From NCBI GenBank assembly GCA_029266035.1, contig JAJUFH010000026.1, positions 1 to 43,506 of the forward strand: 43,506 nucleotides of DNA, in the 5' to 3' direction. The translations under genes were made by a program, and so were the position numbers. Source of the stretch: Sinomicrobium sp. Its GTDB lineage: Bacteria; Bacteroidota; Bacteroidia; Flavobacteriales; Flavobacteriaceae. Below are positions 1 to 8,284 of this stretch, one piece after another (positions within the stretch are counted from its first letter, which is position 1; the number at the start of each line of letters is the position of its first letter). The notes under the pieces are model-generated. The model was not told the origin of the DNA, made no database searches, and saw nothing but the letters and a program-made list of their open reading frames with translations.

Positions 1-1
1 A

Positions 2-73
2 CCTATGTCTTTTTGGTACGACAATCCGGCTAAAACACCTAAGGTATCCTCAAAAAAGAAAAAACTCCGGTGA
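2..73 (+). CDS. 3' end of unidentified protein (partial), inside the left terminal repeat
   Basis: An open frame enters from the window edge and ends at TGA 71-73. It encodes a tail of about 23 residues with an aromatic stretch (SFWYDN) and a basic end (KKKKLR). The stop lies in the 5' arm of a hairpin, a common arrangement for a gene end with an intrinsic terminator. A transposase is the most economical guess because the same tail occurs in inverted orientation at the other end, but the residues visible are too few to name a family. The opposite strand is also open here from an ATG in the hairpin, so the coding direction is not certain. Confidence 0.35.
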   Translation, partial: PMSFWYDNPAKTPKVSSKKKKLR

Positions 74-94
74 TCCATATAAAATCACCAGAGT
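64..94 (-). terminator. Hairpin terminator in left repeat, downstream of the ribbon-like gene
   Basis: An 11-bp stem (64-74 with 84-94) has a 9-nt loop. Read on the minus strand, the one non-Watson-Crick position is a G-U pair, and the stem is followed directly by a T-rich run (GTTTTTTCTTTTTTG). Read on the plus strand, the same position is a C-A mismatch and the T tract is interrupted. It is therefore better suited to transcripts leaving the window to the left, such as that of the gene ending at 192, though it may act both ways. Confidence 0.7.
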
Positions 95-191
95 TTGTTG
101 TCTGTTTTTTTCGGAAATTAGCTTACTTCTGAAAGTGCCTTACTTGTGCTAATTCCGGCGTTTTTTATATGTGATGCGATTGTTTGTCTGT

Positions 192-971
192 TTACAAAGA
201 TTCGAACAATTCGTCCATCTTCACCTTTTCTTCATCGGCCAGGTTGGGATCTACCAGTATACGTCCACTGTGTTCGTCGGTGATGATTTTTTTCCTAGAG
301 GCAATTTCCATTTGTACCTGTGGGGGGATGGTAAAGAAAGAACCTCCAGAAGCACCTCTTTCAATCGCTACGACGGCCAATCCGTTCTTAACACTTCCAC
401 GTATGCGTTTATAGGCTTTTACCAGTCTTTCGTCTATCTGCTTTTGATACTCAAGAGACTTGTTCTTGAGGGCGTTTTCCTCTTTTTCGGTTTCGGCGAG
501 AATGGCGTCTAGTTCACCTTTTTTGTGTTTGAGGTGAGTTTCGCGTTCTTTGAGTCGCTCTTTGGTTTGAGCGATAACTTCCTTTTTTTGCTCTATCTGT
601 ACTTTGTACTCGCGAATGTGTTTTTCGGAGAGTTGTATTTCCAACTCCTGAAATTCCATCTCCTTGGTCAAGGAGTTGAACTCCCTGTTATTCCTCACGT
701 TTTTTTGCTGGTCGGAATATTTTTTAATCAGTGCTTTGGATTCTTCTATAGCATTGTTTTTGTTGGTGATCTCCTGGGTGAGATTATCAAGCTCAACACC
801 CAATTTGTCGAGACGTGTCTTTAATCCTTCCACTTCATCTTCGAGGTCTTCTACTTCCAGAGGAAGTTCTCCTCTTACATTGGCTATTTCATCTATCCTG
901 GAGTCAATTAACTGCAGGTCGTACAGAGCTCTCAATTTCTCTTCAACAGTAGCTTCGGTTTTTTTTGCCAT
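192..971 (-). CDS. C4-type zinc-ribbon family coiled-coil protein (DUF164), ribbon cysteines lost
   Basis: This 259-residue protein has a long charged helical coiled coil (about residues 10-185) and a C-terminal stretch beginning near GASGGSFFTIPPQ that aligns with the zinc ribbon of the DUF164 (CT398-like) family. Family members normally carry CxxC knuckles before the IPPQ motif and before GRILV. Here those positions read S/S and H/S, so there are no cysteines at all, and the fold is presumably kept without zinc. The function of the family is not established. The gene starts 3 bp after the stop of the Nif3-like gene, so the two form an operon, as is common in Bacteroidota. ATG start at 969-971. 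Confidence 0.85.
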   Translation of the reverse strand: MAKKTEATVEEKLRALYDLQLIDSRIDEIANVRGELPLEVEDLEDEVEGLKTRLDKLGVELDNLTQEITNKNNAIEESKALIKKYSDQQKNVRNNREFNSLTKEMEFQELEIQLSEKHIREYKVQIEQKKEVIAQTKERLKERETHLKHKKGELDAILAETEKEENALKNKSLEYQKQIDERLVKAYKRIRGSVKNGLAVVAIERGASGGSFFTIPPQVQMEIASRKKIITDEHSGRILVDPNLADEEKVKMDELFESL

Positions 972-974
972 AGG

Positions 975-2090
975 TTATAAATACTTGATGGAATTTGTAT
1001 TGTAATCTGATAATACCACCTTACCCTCGGGCAAGGCAGGTGCAAAATTATGAATTTTTTTCGTAAGATGCTCAAACAAAAGATTTTTTGTAAACTGCTC
1101 ACTTTCATAATGTCCCACGTCGGCTATGATTATTTCTCCTTCAGCCCGATAAAATTCGTGGTATTTAACATCGCCAGTTATAAAGATATCGGCGCCGGAT
1201 CTTTTGGCGTGGGAAATGGCAAAAGCACCACTTCCGCCCAATACAGCTACTTTTTTGATCGGCTTTTCAAGGGGGCCTGAATAGCGTATGCAGGAGAGTT
1301 GAAGATCGCTTTTGAGTTTTTTCAAAAATTCCATTGCGGGTAACGCTTCCGGAAGTAAGCCCGTCATTCCCATTCCGATGTGCTGATTGTGGTTTTCGAG
1401 GGTGGTGATTTCGTAGGCAACTTCTTCGTAAGGATGGTGGGCAAAGAGCGCTTTGAGTATTTGCTGTTCGCGGTGCTTGGGAAATGTAACCCCTATCTGC
1501 ACCTCACTTTCAAAGTGTATTTTCCCCTTTTCTCCAATCACGGGATTGCTGTGTTCTTCTCCGAGGAAACTGCCTGCTCCTTTGGTGTTAAAGCTGCAGT
1601 GACTGTAGTTGCCTATTGTACCTGCGCCTGCAGCAAAAAGGGCATTTCTGACTTGATCTGCATCTTTTTCCGGAACAAAGGTGATCAACTTTTTTACAGT
1701 GGCTTTCTGAGGTACCAGTACACTGCGGTTTGTGAGTCCGAGTACATCGCAAAAAGCCGCATTGAGTCCGTAAAACGAATTGTCGAGAGCCGTGTGAATG
1801 GCGTAAATAGCTATATCGTTTTTCACGGCCTTAATCACAGTGCGCTCTACATACGAACTTCCGTTGAGTTTTTTTAATCCGGAGAAAATGATAGGATGGA
1901 AACTCACGATGAGATTGCAGTCTTTTTCTATTGCCTCATCGACTATGTCTTCCAGAGTGTCGTGGGTAACGAGAATGCCGCTCACAGTTGTTTCTGGGGC
2001 TCCTACCAAGAGTCCGGTATTGTCAAATTCCTCGGCATAGGCACGGGGGTAATCTTCTTCCAGTAGTCGTATAATATCACCGATTAGCAT
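975..2090 (-). CDS. Nif3-like dinuclear metal centre protein (YqfO/YbgI family)
   Basis: At 371 residues this is the long form of the family, with a PII/CutA-like middle domain (about residues 130-235) inserted between the two Nif3 halves. The family signatures are present: the N-terminal NTGLLVG, VSFHPIIFSG (metal-ligand histidine), AIHTALDNS (HTxxD), and the C-terminal GGSGAF, DIFITGDVKYHE and DVGHYESE motifs with their histidine and glutamate ligands. Members are often named GTP cyclohydrolase I type 2, but this activity is poorly supported and the real role is uncertain. It is followed directly by the ribbon-like coiled-coil gene, a conserved pairing that suggests a shared job. Confidence 0.9.
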   Translation of the reverse strand: MLIGDIIRLLEEDYPRAYAEEFDNTGLLVGAPETTVSGILVTHDTLEDIVDEAIEKDCNLIVSFHPIIFSGLKKLNGSSYVERTVIKAVKNDIAIYAIHTALDNSFYGLNAAFCDVLGLTNRSVLVPQKATVKKLITFVPEKDADQVRNALFAAGAGTIGNYSHCSFNTKGAGSFLGEEHSNPVIGEKGKIHFESEVQIGVTFPKHREQQILKALFAHHPYEEVAYEITTLENHNQHIGMGMTGLLPEALPAMEFLKKLKSDLQLSCIRYSGPLEKPIKKVAVLGGSGAFAISHAKRSGADIFITGDVKYHEFYRAEGEIIIADVGHYESEQFTKNLLFEHLTKKIHNFAPALPEGKVVLSDYNTNSIKYL

Positions 2091-2315
2091 ACTTTGTTTT
2101 TTGAAAAATTCTTAACGGCTGAAAAAATACAGCATAAATACACCAAAAGCAAGAAAGGGCAAAAGTTTGGAAGATTTTAAAAATCAAAGGATAATTTAAA
2201 CCGCTTGTGAGAGTGGTGTTGTTTGATTGGTATAGTCTTGCGTGTGAACAGTGAGGCGAGTGATGCTATGCAAGTAAAAAAATTAACCGTAATTTGCAGT
2301 GTCCAACAGTGAAAT

Positions 2316-3335
2316 ATGCGTATACTTCGAAAAATATTATGGCCGTTTTCGTTGCTCTATGGGGGTGTTGTATACCTTCGAAACTTTTTATACGACAGGA
2401 AGATACTGCATTCAGTGTCTTTTGAGGTGCCGGTAATATGCGTGGGAAATCTGAGTGTTGGAGGTACGGGGAAGACGCCCATGGTAGAGTATTTGTTAAA
2501 CTTGCTATTGCCTCGATATCGGGTGGCTACCTTGAGCAGGGGATATAGGAGGAAGTCTCGGGGATATGTCTGCGCGGGAGTCAATACTGTGGTAGAAGAT
2601 CTCGGGGATGAATCCTTTCAGTACCATCGAAAATTTTCTAAAGCCACAGTGGCGGTAGATGCCGACCGAGTACAAGGGATACAAAAGCTTATGCAGGGCA
2701 AATTGCCGCCGGAAGTTGTAATTCTCGACGACGCTTTTCAGCACCGTAAGGTAAAAGCGGGCTTTAATATACTGCTCACTACTTTTGACCATCCTTATAC
2801 TGACGATTTTTATCTTCCTACCGGAAATCTTCGCGATAGCAAGAGAGAGGCTCGCAGAGCAGATGTTGTTGTGGTAACCAAGTGTCGTCCGAAATTGAGT
2901 GCGGAAGAGCGAGATGCCGTAATCGAGAAGTTATTAGGGGGCAGGATCAAACGACCTCAGGTGTTTTTTACGACCATCAGTTACGATCACAGTTTGCGTT
3001 CTACCAATGCTACTGTGCTTCTGGAACAGTGGAAAGACAAGAGGTTTAGCTTAGTTACAGGTATAGCCAATCCTGTTCCGCTACTGGAGTTTCTCACTGA
3101 AGGAGGGTACGATTTTGAACATTTGGAGTATCCCGATCATCACAATTTTTCGAAGAGAGAGCTTCAAAATCTCGCCGAAAAGGAATTGATACTGACTACT
3201 GAAAAGGATTTTATGCGATTGGAAGGACATCTGAACAATCTCTTCTACATCGGTATACGAACCGAATTTTTATTTGGAGCACAGCGGGAGTTCGATCATT
3301 TGATTGCAGATTATGTAGAAAGAGGGGAAAGCTAA
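2316..3335 (+). CDS. lpxK: Tetraacyldisaccharide 4'-kinase LpxK
   Basis: LpxK adds the 4'-phosphate to the lipid A disaccharide at the inner membrane. The 339-residue protein has an N-terminal hydrophobic anchor, a Walker A motif [12 protein letters not shown] around residues 44-55, the ILDDAFQHR motif (near 145-155), the DVVVVTKC motif, and a C-terminal TTEKDFMRL motif, all typical of the family. ATG start at 2316. A possible -7 element, TAGTCTTG (one mismatch to TAnnTTTG), lies at 2233-2240. It converges on the histidine kinase gene with only 5 bp between the stop codons, and no hairpin is visible there. The presence of lpxK shows a lipid A-containing outer membrane. Confidence 0.95.
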   Translation: MRILRKILWPFSLLYGGVVYLRNFLYDRKILHSVSFEVPVICVGNLSVGGTGKTPMVEYLLNLLLPRYRVATLSRGYRRKSRGYVCAGVNTVVEDLGDESFQYHRKFSKATVAVDADRVQGIQKLMQGKLPPEVVILDDAFQHRKVKAGFNILLTTFDHPYTDDFYLPTGNLRDSKREARRADVVVVTKCRPKLSAEERDAVIEKLLGGRIKRPQVFFTTISYDHSLRSTNATVLLEQWKDKRFSLVTGIANPVPLLEFLTEGGYDFEHLEYPDHHNFSKRELQNLAEKELILTTEKDFMRLEGHLNNLFYIGIRTEFLFGAQREFDHLIADYVERGES

Positions 3336-3340
3336 GCTTT

Positions 3341-5551
3341 TTACTTCTCACGTAGATGAAGGTTGTTTCTTATTTTTTTGTAGAATACTTCGGGTTTAAA
3401 AGGTTTGGTGATAATATCGTTGCACCCTGCTTGGTACAGATGGTCTATGTTGTCTTCTAGGGAGATTGCTGTAAGGGCTACGATGGGGATAGTCTTGTTG
3501 AATTTCCTGATTTCTTGCGTTGCTTCTATCCCGCTGATGCCTGGCATGTGTATATCCATCAAAACAAGGTCGTAATATTCCTTTTTTACCATTTTTATAG
3601 CCTCGTAACCGTCGTTGGCAATGTCGCAGGAAATATCCTTTTTGGACAGCATTTTTTTGGTAACCATCTGGTTTATCTTATTGTCTTCTACCAAGAGTAG
3701 GTGTGTGTTGGCTAGGTTAATCGCTTTAGGTATAGGAGAGGCACTGTCCTCAATAGGGGAGTCAGAGGGCGCTAATAGCATGCTGAGATCGAATGAAAAT
3801 GTACTACCTTTACCCGGTATACTCTGTACTACGATATCACTTTCCATGAGGAGTAATAGGTTTTTTACAATGGTGAGACCTAATCCGGTACCACCATATG
3901 TGCGATTGATCTGCGTTGAGCCCTGCGCAAAGCTCTCAAAAATATGCGGCATGGTCTCGGCAGTAATCCCCATACCGTTGTCTTTGACTTCAAAGTGAAT
4001 CCTAATATGTTTTTCTTGCAGCTCTAAAAGCTGTCCGCTTATGCGAACCTCGCCATTGTCGGTAAATTTGAGGGCATTGCCGATTAGGTTGATAAATACC
4101 TGGGAGAGTTTGAGTGCATCGCCGGTAACGAGGTCGGGTATATTCTCACCTATGTCGAGAACAATCACATTGTTGTTTTCTTTGGCGGTGTGTTCTAATG
4201 ATCTTACTACCTCAGAGAGCATCTGCTTCAGGTTGAATGGAGCGTTGTTGAGTTTTAATTGATTGGCTTCCGATTTGTTGATCTGTAGGATGTCGTTGAT
4301 AAAATTCAACAGATATTCTCCCGAAAATTTAAGTGAGTTGAGATATTCTTTTTGACTTTCTTTGGGATTGTCTTCGAGCAAAAGGTGTGTAATACCGGTT
4401 ACTGCATACAGGGGAGTTCGCAGTTCGTGGCTCACTGTAGATAAAAACTGGGCTTTGACCTTAAGGGCGTTTTCAGCCTTGTTTTTTGCGAGTTGTAATG
4501 CTTCGTTTTTTTTGAGTAGCAACTCGTTGATTTTGAGTTTAACCTTGCTGTTTCTGTATAGGCTTACGGTGAGTATCCCGATAATGATAAGTAATATGGA
4601 GCTGAATATGGATATCAGCTTGGAGATATTTACTTGTTTGGCCTGTTTCTTCGTTTTGGCTTCATATTGTTCTATGATTTTGTCTTTGAAGTGGGCGGTG
4701 TTGCGATAGCCAATAATTTCGATGTTTTTTATCAATTCAGGGCGGAAGTGCTTGTTTTTTACGCTATCTGCTTTCCACTGGTAGTCTTCAGCTTCGCCTT
4801 GGCGTTCCAACAGTTTTAAAACTGTACTCATTTGTCGGTTTTTCCACCATTCCATTTTTGGGAAGTGGTGAGAAGACAAAGTTTTTTCGGCTTTTTTGAC
4901 GAGAGAAAGCGCTTGGTCGTAATGTTGTTTTTGCAGATGAGCATCAGACAAGTAAAGCAATATCCCTGTATTGAGATATGCTTCTTCGTAAGTGTCGTTT
5001 AACGGATAGGCCTTTGTAAAGAGTTCGATAGCCTTGTCGTATTCTTTTTGCAGAAGCGCTATTCTCGCTTCGTAATACCAGATGTAATGCAGAATAGTAT
5101 CTCTGTAATTTTTCCTGTATAGCGATTTTGCACTTTGTACAAGTTTGGATGCAACTTCAAAATTTCCTTTTTGAGCTTCGAGAAGAGCTTTTAAGGCCGT
5201 AAATCGAGCGTTATCTCCGTCTACTAAACTAGGTTTTAAGTTGTTGTCACACAGTAGCTCATATGTCTTGAGATCGTCGTTTAGGTCAAAATCGTGATAG
5301 AGCTCTAAAAACAGTAAATATCCCTCGAAGAGATATTTATACGAGTAGGCTCTTTGACTCAGAGTATCGGCTGTTTTGACGGCGGTGTTGAGCACCTTGA
5401 CAGCCTTTTCAAACTGCCCTTCATTTTTGTAGCGATAGGCTCTTTTTAAATAAGCTTCCAGACTGTCTTTACTGCTGTAATGCTGCTCCCCAAAAGCGAT
5501 GAGGGGGCAAAAGACCAGTAAAAGAGCTAAGTGATGAAAGATTGTTTTCAT
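3341..5551 (-). CDS. TPR-containing hybrid sensor histidine kinase with receiver domain
   Basis: The 736-residue protein has a signal peptide, an extracytoplasmic helical TPR-like sensor (about 25-305), one membrane segment (about 311-333), a coiled linker, a HisKA domain (SHELRTP, phospho-acceptor near His375), a HATPase domain (N box LIGNALKF near Asn492, G1 DNGMGI, F box, G2 GGTGLGL), and a C-terminal receiver (LVEDN, phospho-acceptor Asp near 666, and TKPF). No DNA-binding output domain is present, so the signal must pass to another protein by phosphorelay or directly. The ATG at 5551 is preferred: the longer frame begins with TTG two codons upstream. A TAnnTTTG element lies about 50 bp upstream. 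Confidence 0.93.
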   Translation of the reverse strand: MKTIFHHLALLLVFCPLIAFGEQHYSSKDSLEAYLKRAYRYKNEGQFEKAVKVLNTAVKTADTLSQRAYSYKYLFEGYLLFLELYHDFDLNDDLKTYELLCDNNLKPSLVDGDNARFTALKALLEAQKGNFEVASKLVQSAKSLYRKNYRDTILHYIWYYEARIALLQKEYDKAIELFTKAYPLNDTYEEAYLNTGILLYLSDAHLQKQHYDQALSLVKKAEKTLSSHHFPKMEWWKNRQMSTVLKLLERQGEAEDYQWKADSVKNKHFRPELIKNIEIIGYRNTAHFKDKIIEQYEAKTKKQAKQVNISKLISIFSSILLIIIGILTVSLYRNSKVKLKINELLLKKNEALQLAKNKAENALKVKAQFLSTVSHELRTPLYAVTGITHLLLEDNPKESQKEYLNSLKFSGEYLLNFINDILQINKSEANQLKLNNAPFNLKQMLSEVVRSLEHTAKENNNVIVLDIGENIPDLVTGDALKLSQVFINLIGNALKFTDNGEVRISGQLLELQEKHIRIHFEVKDNGMGITAETMPHIFESFAQGSTQINRTYGGTGLGLTIVKNLLLLMESDIVVQSIPGKGSTFSFDLSMLLAPSDSPIEDSASPIPKAINLANTHLLLVEDNKINQMVTKKMLSKKDISCDIANDGYEAIKMVKKEYYDLVLMDIHMPGISGIEATQEIRKFNKTIPIVALTAISLEDNIDHLYQAGCNDIITKPFKPEVFYKKIRNNLHLREK

Positions 5552-5603
5552 AGCCAAAGATTCGCATAAATATAAAACAAAAATTACAATGCAGAATCTG
5601 ACA

Positions 5604-5611
5604 CAAATCTA
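5604..5611 (-). promoter_or_regulatory. -7 promoter element (TAGATTTG) of the histidine kinase gene
   Basis: This is an exact match to the Bacteroidota -7 consensus TAnnTTTG on the minus strand, 52 bp upstream of the ATG at 5551. I did not see a clear TTG-type -33 element at fixed spacing. Confidence 0.55.
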
Positions 5612-5673
5612 CCTCGACTGCATCGCTACATCAGAGATTTGTTGCGCAGATCATAGGCGGAATATTGCAGTTT

Positions 5674-6684
5674 CTATGACTGCCGCAACGAATTCATGTG
5701 TACAATAAGATCTACAATGCGGTTGCTGTATCCGAATTCATTGTCGTACCATCCTATTATTTTGACCATTTTACCGATTACCGAAGTCATCTGTGCGTCG
5801 AATGTACAGGAATATGGATTGTTGATGACATCTACAGATACAATGGGATCTTCGGTATAGGAGAGTATTCCTTTGAGTTCATTTTCTGCCGCATTTTTAA
5901 AGGTCTTGTTGATTTCCGATATGGAGGTTTCCCGTTTTACGTTAAACGTTATATCGGTAAGCGATCCGTCTGGTACCGGAACTCTTACCCCACATCCGCC
6001 TATTACGTCGCTCAGCTCTGGGAAAATTCGAGTAAGCGCTTTGGCAGCTCCTGTGGTAGTAGGGACTATCGATTGTCCTGCTGCTCTTGCTCTTCGCAGA
6101 TCTCTATGAGGCTGGTCGTGCAGACTTTGGTCGGTGGTGTAGGAGTGAACGGTAGTAATGTATGCCTGCTCTATACCACAGAGCTCCCGGATTACACTTA
6201 TCATAGGTGCTGCATTGTTGGTGGTACAGGAAGCGTTAGATACAATGTCTTCCGAGCCGTCCAATATGTGTAGGTTTACACCGGGCACAACCATTTTGAT
6301 ATCGTCTTCTTCGGGAGGAACGGAGAGCAAAACTTGTCTAGCCCCGTTTTTTATGTGATGCTGTAATTGTTCTCTTCGCTTGAATTTTCCTGTGGCTTCG
6401 ATAACGATATCGGGTTGCCAAGGTGTCCAGTCGATTTGTTCCGGACTTTTCTTATTGAGAAGTGGATAATGGGTTTGCCCTGCAATAATTCCGGTAGAAT
6501 CGTATGAAATCGATCCCGGCCATATACCGTGAATACTGTCGTATTTTAAGAGATGGCTCAAGGTTCTGCTATCTGAGAGATCGTTGATGGCAACGACTTC
6601 GATATCAGATCTATCCAATAACAGGCGAAAAACGGTTCTTCCTATGCGACCGAATCCGTTAATGGCTATTTTTATAGTGCTCAT
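5674..6684 (-). CDS. gap: Type I glyceraldehyde-3-phosphate dehydrogenase
   Basis: This 336-residue enzyme oxidises glyceraldehyde-3-phosphate with NAD and phosphate in glycolysis. The NAD fold begins with INGFGRIGR. The catalytic ASCTTN motif places Cys153, the partner His180 lies in TTVHSYT, and WYDNEFGYSNR is at the C-terminus. The usual second cysteine four residues after the catalytic one is Asn here, which is not essential for catalysis. A segment SVPPEEDD replaces the common SAPxKD, so this may be one of two paralogues in the genome. It follows lipA by 9 bp and probably shares its transcript. Erythrose-4-phosphate dehydrogenase was considered but is less likely. Confidence 0.92.
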   Translation of the reverse strand: MSTIKIAINGFGRIGRTVFRLLLDRSDIEVVAINDLSDSRTLSHLLKYDSIHGIWPGSISYDSTGIIAGQTHYPLLNKKSPEQIDWTPWQPDIVIEATGKFKRREQLQHHIKNGARQVLLSVPPEEDDIKMVVPGVNLHILDGSEDIVSNASCTTNNAAPMISVIRELCGIEQAYITTVHSYTTDQSLHDQPHRDLRRARAAGQSIVPTTTGAAKALTRIFPELSDVIGGCGVRVPVPDGSLTDITFNVKRETSISEINKTFKNAAENELKGILSYTEDPIVSVDVINNPYSCTFDAQMTSVIGKMVKIIGWYDNEFGYSNRIVDLIVHMNSLRQS

Positions 6685-6693
6685 TACAACAAT

Positions 6694-7569
6694 TTAATCG
6701 ACGTGTTTGTGGGCTTTGTAAGACGACCTTACTAAAGCTCCGCTCTCTACGTGTCTGAATCCCATATCTAAACCGGTTTTTCTGAGACGGTCAAACTGTT
6801 CGGGCAGAATAAACTGCTTTACGGGGAGATGTTTTTTTGAAGGCTGAAGGTATTGTCCAATGGTTACCACGTCGACATTTGCATTTCTCAGTTCTCTCAT
6901 AGTCTCTACAACTTCCTCTTCTGTCTCTCCTAAACCGAGCATAATTCCCGATTTGGTACGGCGAGCTCCTTTTTCTTTGAGATATCGCAATACTTCAAGG
7001 CTGCGTTCGTACTTGGCTTGTATTCGCACTTCGCGGGTCAGTCGTTTTACCGTTTCCATATTGTGTGAAATCACTTCGGGAGCCACTTCGACGATGCGGT
7101 CTAAATGGCGCTCCACACCTTGGAAATCGGGGATCAGTGTTTCGAGCGTGGTTTCCGGGTTCATGCGTCTCACGGCATTTACAGTTTCTGCCCACATGAT
7201 GGATCCCATATCCTTGAGGTCGTCTCTATCTACAGAGGTGAGGACTGCGTGTTTTATGTTCATCAACTTGATAGAACGGGCTACCTTTTCTGGTTCTTCC
7301 CAATCAACGGTTTCCGGTCTTCCTGTTTTTACTCCACAAAAACCGCAAGAGCGCGTACAGATATTTCCGAGTATCATAAAAGTTGCCGTTCCTTCTCCCC
7401 AGCATTCTCCCATATTGGGGCAACTTCCCGATGTACAGATGGTATGTAGTTTGTATTTGTCTACCAACCCCCTCAGTTCTGTGTATTTTTTGCCCGTTGG
7501 CAATTTTACACGGAGCCATTTGGGTTTGCCTTTAGGCGGTGCTGCCTGGGTCGCGGTATCTACACTCAT
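6694..7569 (-). CDS. lipA: Lipoyl synthase LipA
   Basis: This radical SAM enzyme inserts two sulfurs into protein-bound octanoyl groups to make lipoyl cofactors. The 291-residue protein shows both iron-sulfur sites: the auxiliary cluster motif CTSGSCPNMGEC (Cys45, 50, 56) and the radical SAM motif CTRSCGFC (Cys71, 75, 78). The C-terminal RSSYKA serine motif, which ligates the auxiliary cluster, is also present, so the enzyme should be intact. ATG start at 7569. It has its own promoter element 22 bp upstream and is followed by gap after 9 bp. Confidence 0.97.
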   Translation of the reverse strand: MSVDTATQAAPPKGKPKWLRVKLPTGKKYTELRGLVDKYKLHTICTSGSCPNMGECWGEGTATFMILGNICTRSCGFCGVKTGRPETVDWEEPEKVARSIKLMNIKHAVLTSVDRDDLKDMGSIMWAETVNAVRRMNPETTLETLIPDFQGVERHLDRIVEVAPEVISHNMETVKRLTREVRIQAKYERSLEVLRYLKEKGARRTKSGIMLGLGETEEEVVETMRELRNANVDVVTIGQYLQPSKKHLPVKQFILPEQFDRLRKTGLDMGFRHVESGALVRSSYKAHKHVD

Positions 7570-7590
7570 AAATGATATACTTTTGAGCTA

Positions 7591-7598
7591 CAAAGATA
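7591..7598 (-). promoter_or_regulatory. -7 promoter element (TATCTTTG) of lipA-gap
   Basis: Exact TAnnTTTG match on the minus strand, 22 bp upstream of the lipA ATG. The transcript would have a very short leader. Confidence 0.6.
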
Positions 7599-7714
7599 CA
7601 AAAGAACAATCAAGTAGGTCGTATGAAAAGGGATAAGTCTGTCGCGGTATTGAGAATAGCTCGATAGTGCCGTAGGACGAGGCAGTGAGGTAATTGTCTC
7701 TTTTCTTTGCCGGC

Positions 7715-8284
7715 TTATAAGCCTTTGCTTTTGTAGATAATTTCGGCCAGCAATTTTTTGGCTCGCAAGAGTTTTACTTTTACATTGTTGAGAGGCTCGC
7801 CGAGTTCTGTTGCTATTTCTTGATAGCTCATTTCTCTAAAATAACGCATATTGATCACATCCTGATAATGTGGTTTCATCATTTTGATAAAGCGCTTTAA
7901 TTGGGCGAGGTTTTGCTCGTATATCAAATTGTCTTCGGCCGATGGAGTGTTGTCGGGAACGTCGTAAACCGTATCGTCTTCTTGTGAAGTAGTGTGGAAG
8001 AGGCTCGATTTTCTCTTGCGTAGAAGGTCGTAGTGAATGTTTTTGGAAATGGTGATGAGCCAGGTTTTGAAAGAGTAACTATTGTCGAAAGTAGCAATTC
8101 TGTCGAAGGCTTTTGAAAATGTCTGTATGGTAATATCTTCAGCGTCGTTTTCGTTCTTGGTTCGGATAAGTTGAAAGCCATAAACGTCATTCCAGTAATA
8201 ATCAAGGAGAAAATTAAAGGCTTTTTGGTCGCCTTTGCGTGCCTGGTCTATATTTTTTTGGATGAATGCGGTGGTTATTTCCAA
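7715..8284 (-). CDS. ECF-type RNA polymerase sigma factor
   Basis: The 189-residue protein contains a sigma-70 region 2 (about 15-85, with the YxxDLxRKRK end) and region 4 (about 125-185, MSYQEIATELGEPLNNVKVKLLRAKK). No in-frame ATG exists near the N-terminus. The frame opens after a TAG at about 8297-8299, and the best start is a TTG at 8282-8284. This TTG overlaps the stop of the upstream glycosyltransferase in the string TTGGAAATAA, which implies translational coupling. No anti-sigma gene lies beside it; the nearest RskA protein belongs to the other sigma gene at 10469. Targets are unknown. Confidence 0.88.
   Translation of the reverse strand: MEITTAFIQKNIDQARKGDQKAFNFLLDYYWNDVYGFQLIRTKNENDAEDITIQTFSKAFDRIATFDNSYSFKTWLITISKNIHYDLLRKRKSSLFHTTSQEDDTVYDVPDNTPSAEDNLIYEQNLAQLKRFIKMMKPHYQDVINMRYFREMSYQEIATELGEPLNNVKVKLLRAKKLLAEIIYKSKGL

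Larger units (their letters stand above)
2..140. repeat. Left copy of 139-bp perfect terminal inverted repeat
   Basis: Bases 2-140 are identical to the reverse complement of 43368-43506. Identity stops abruptly at 140/43368, where the outermost shared bases read AGGCACTTTCAGAAG toward the repeat. The unit contains a short open frame ending at 73, a hairpin at 64-94, and then a non-coding tail. The sharp boundary and the inward-facing 3' gene end are what one expects from the end of an insertion sequence or another multi-copy gene, with the contig broken inside it. No target-site duplication can be checked because the other ends of the two copies are not in the window. Confidence 0.95.

Noticed and set aside
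2091-2315. Possible small RNA or tRNA in the nif3-lpxK gap
   Set aside because: No cloverleaf, terminator or small conserved frame was visible; it looks like a plain divergent promoter region.
5674-6684. Erythrose-4-phosphate dehydrogenase instead of GAPDH
   Set aside because: Overall motifs and length fit type I GAPDH. No pyridoxine synthesis gene is adjacent, so the general name is safer.
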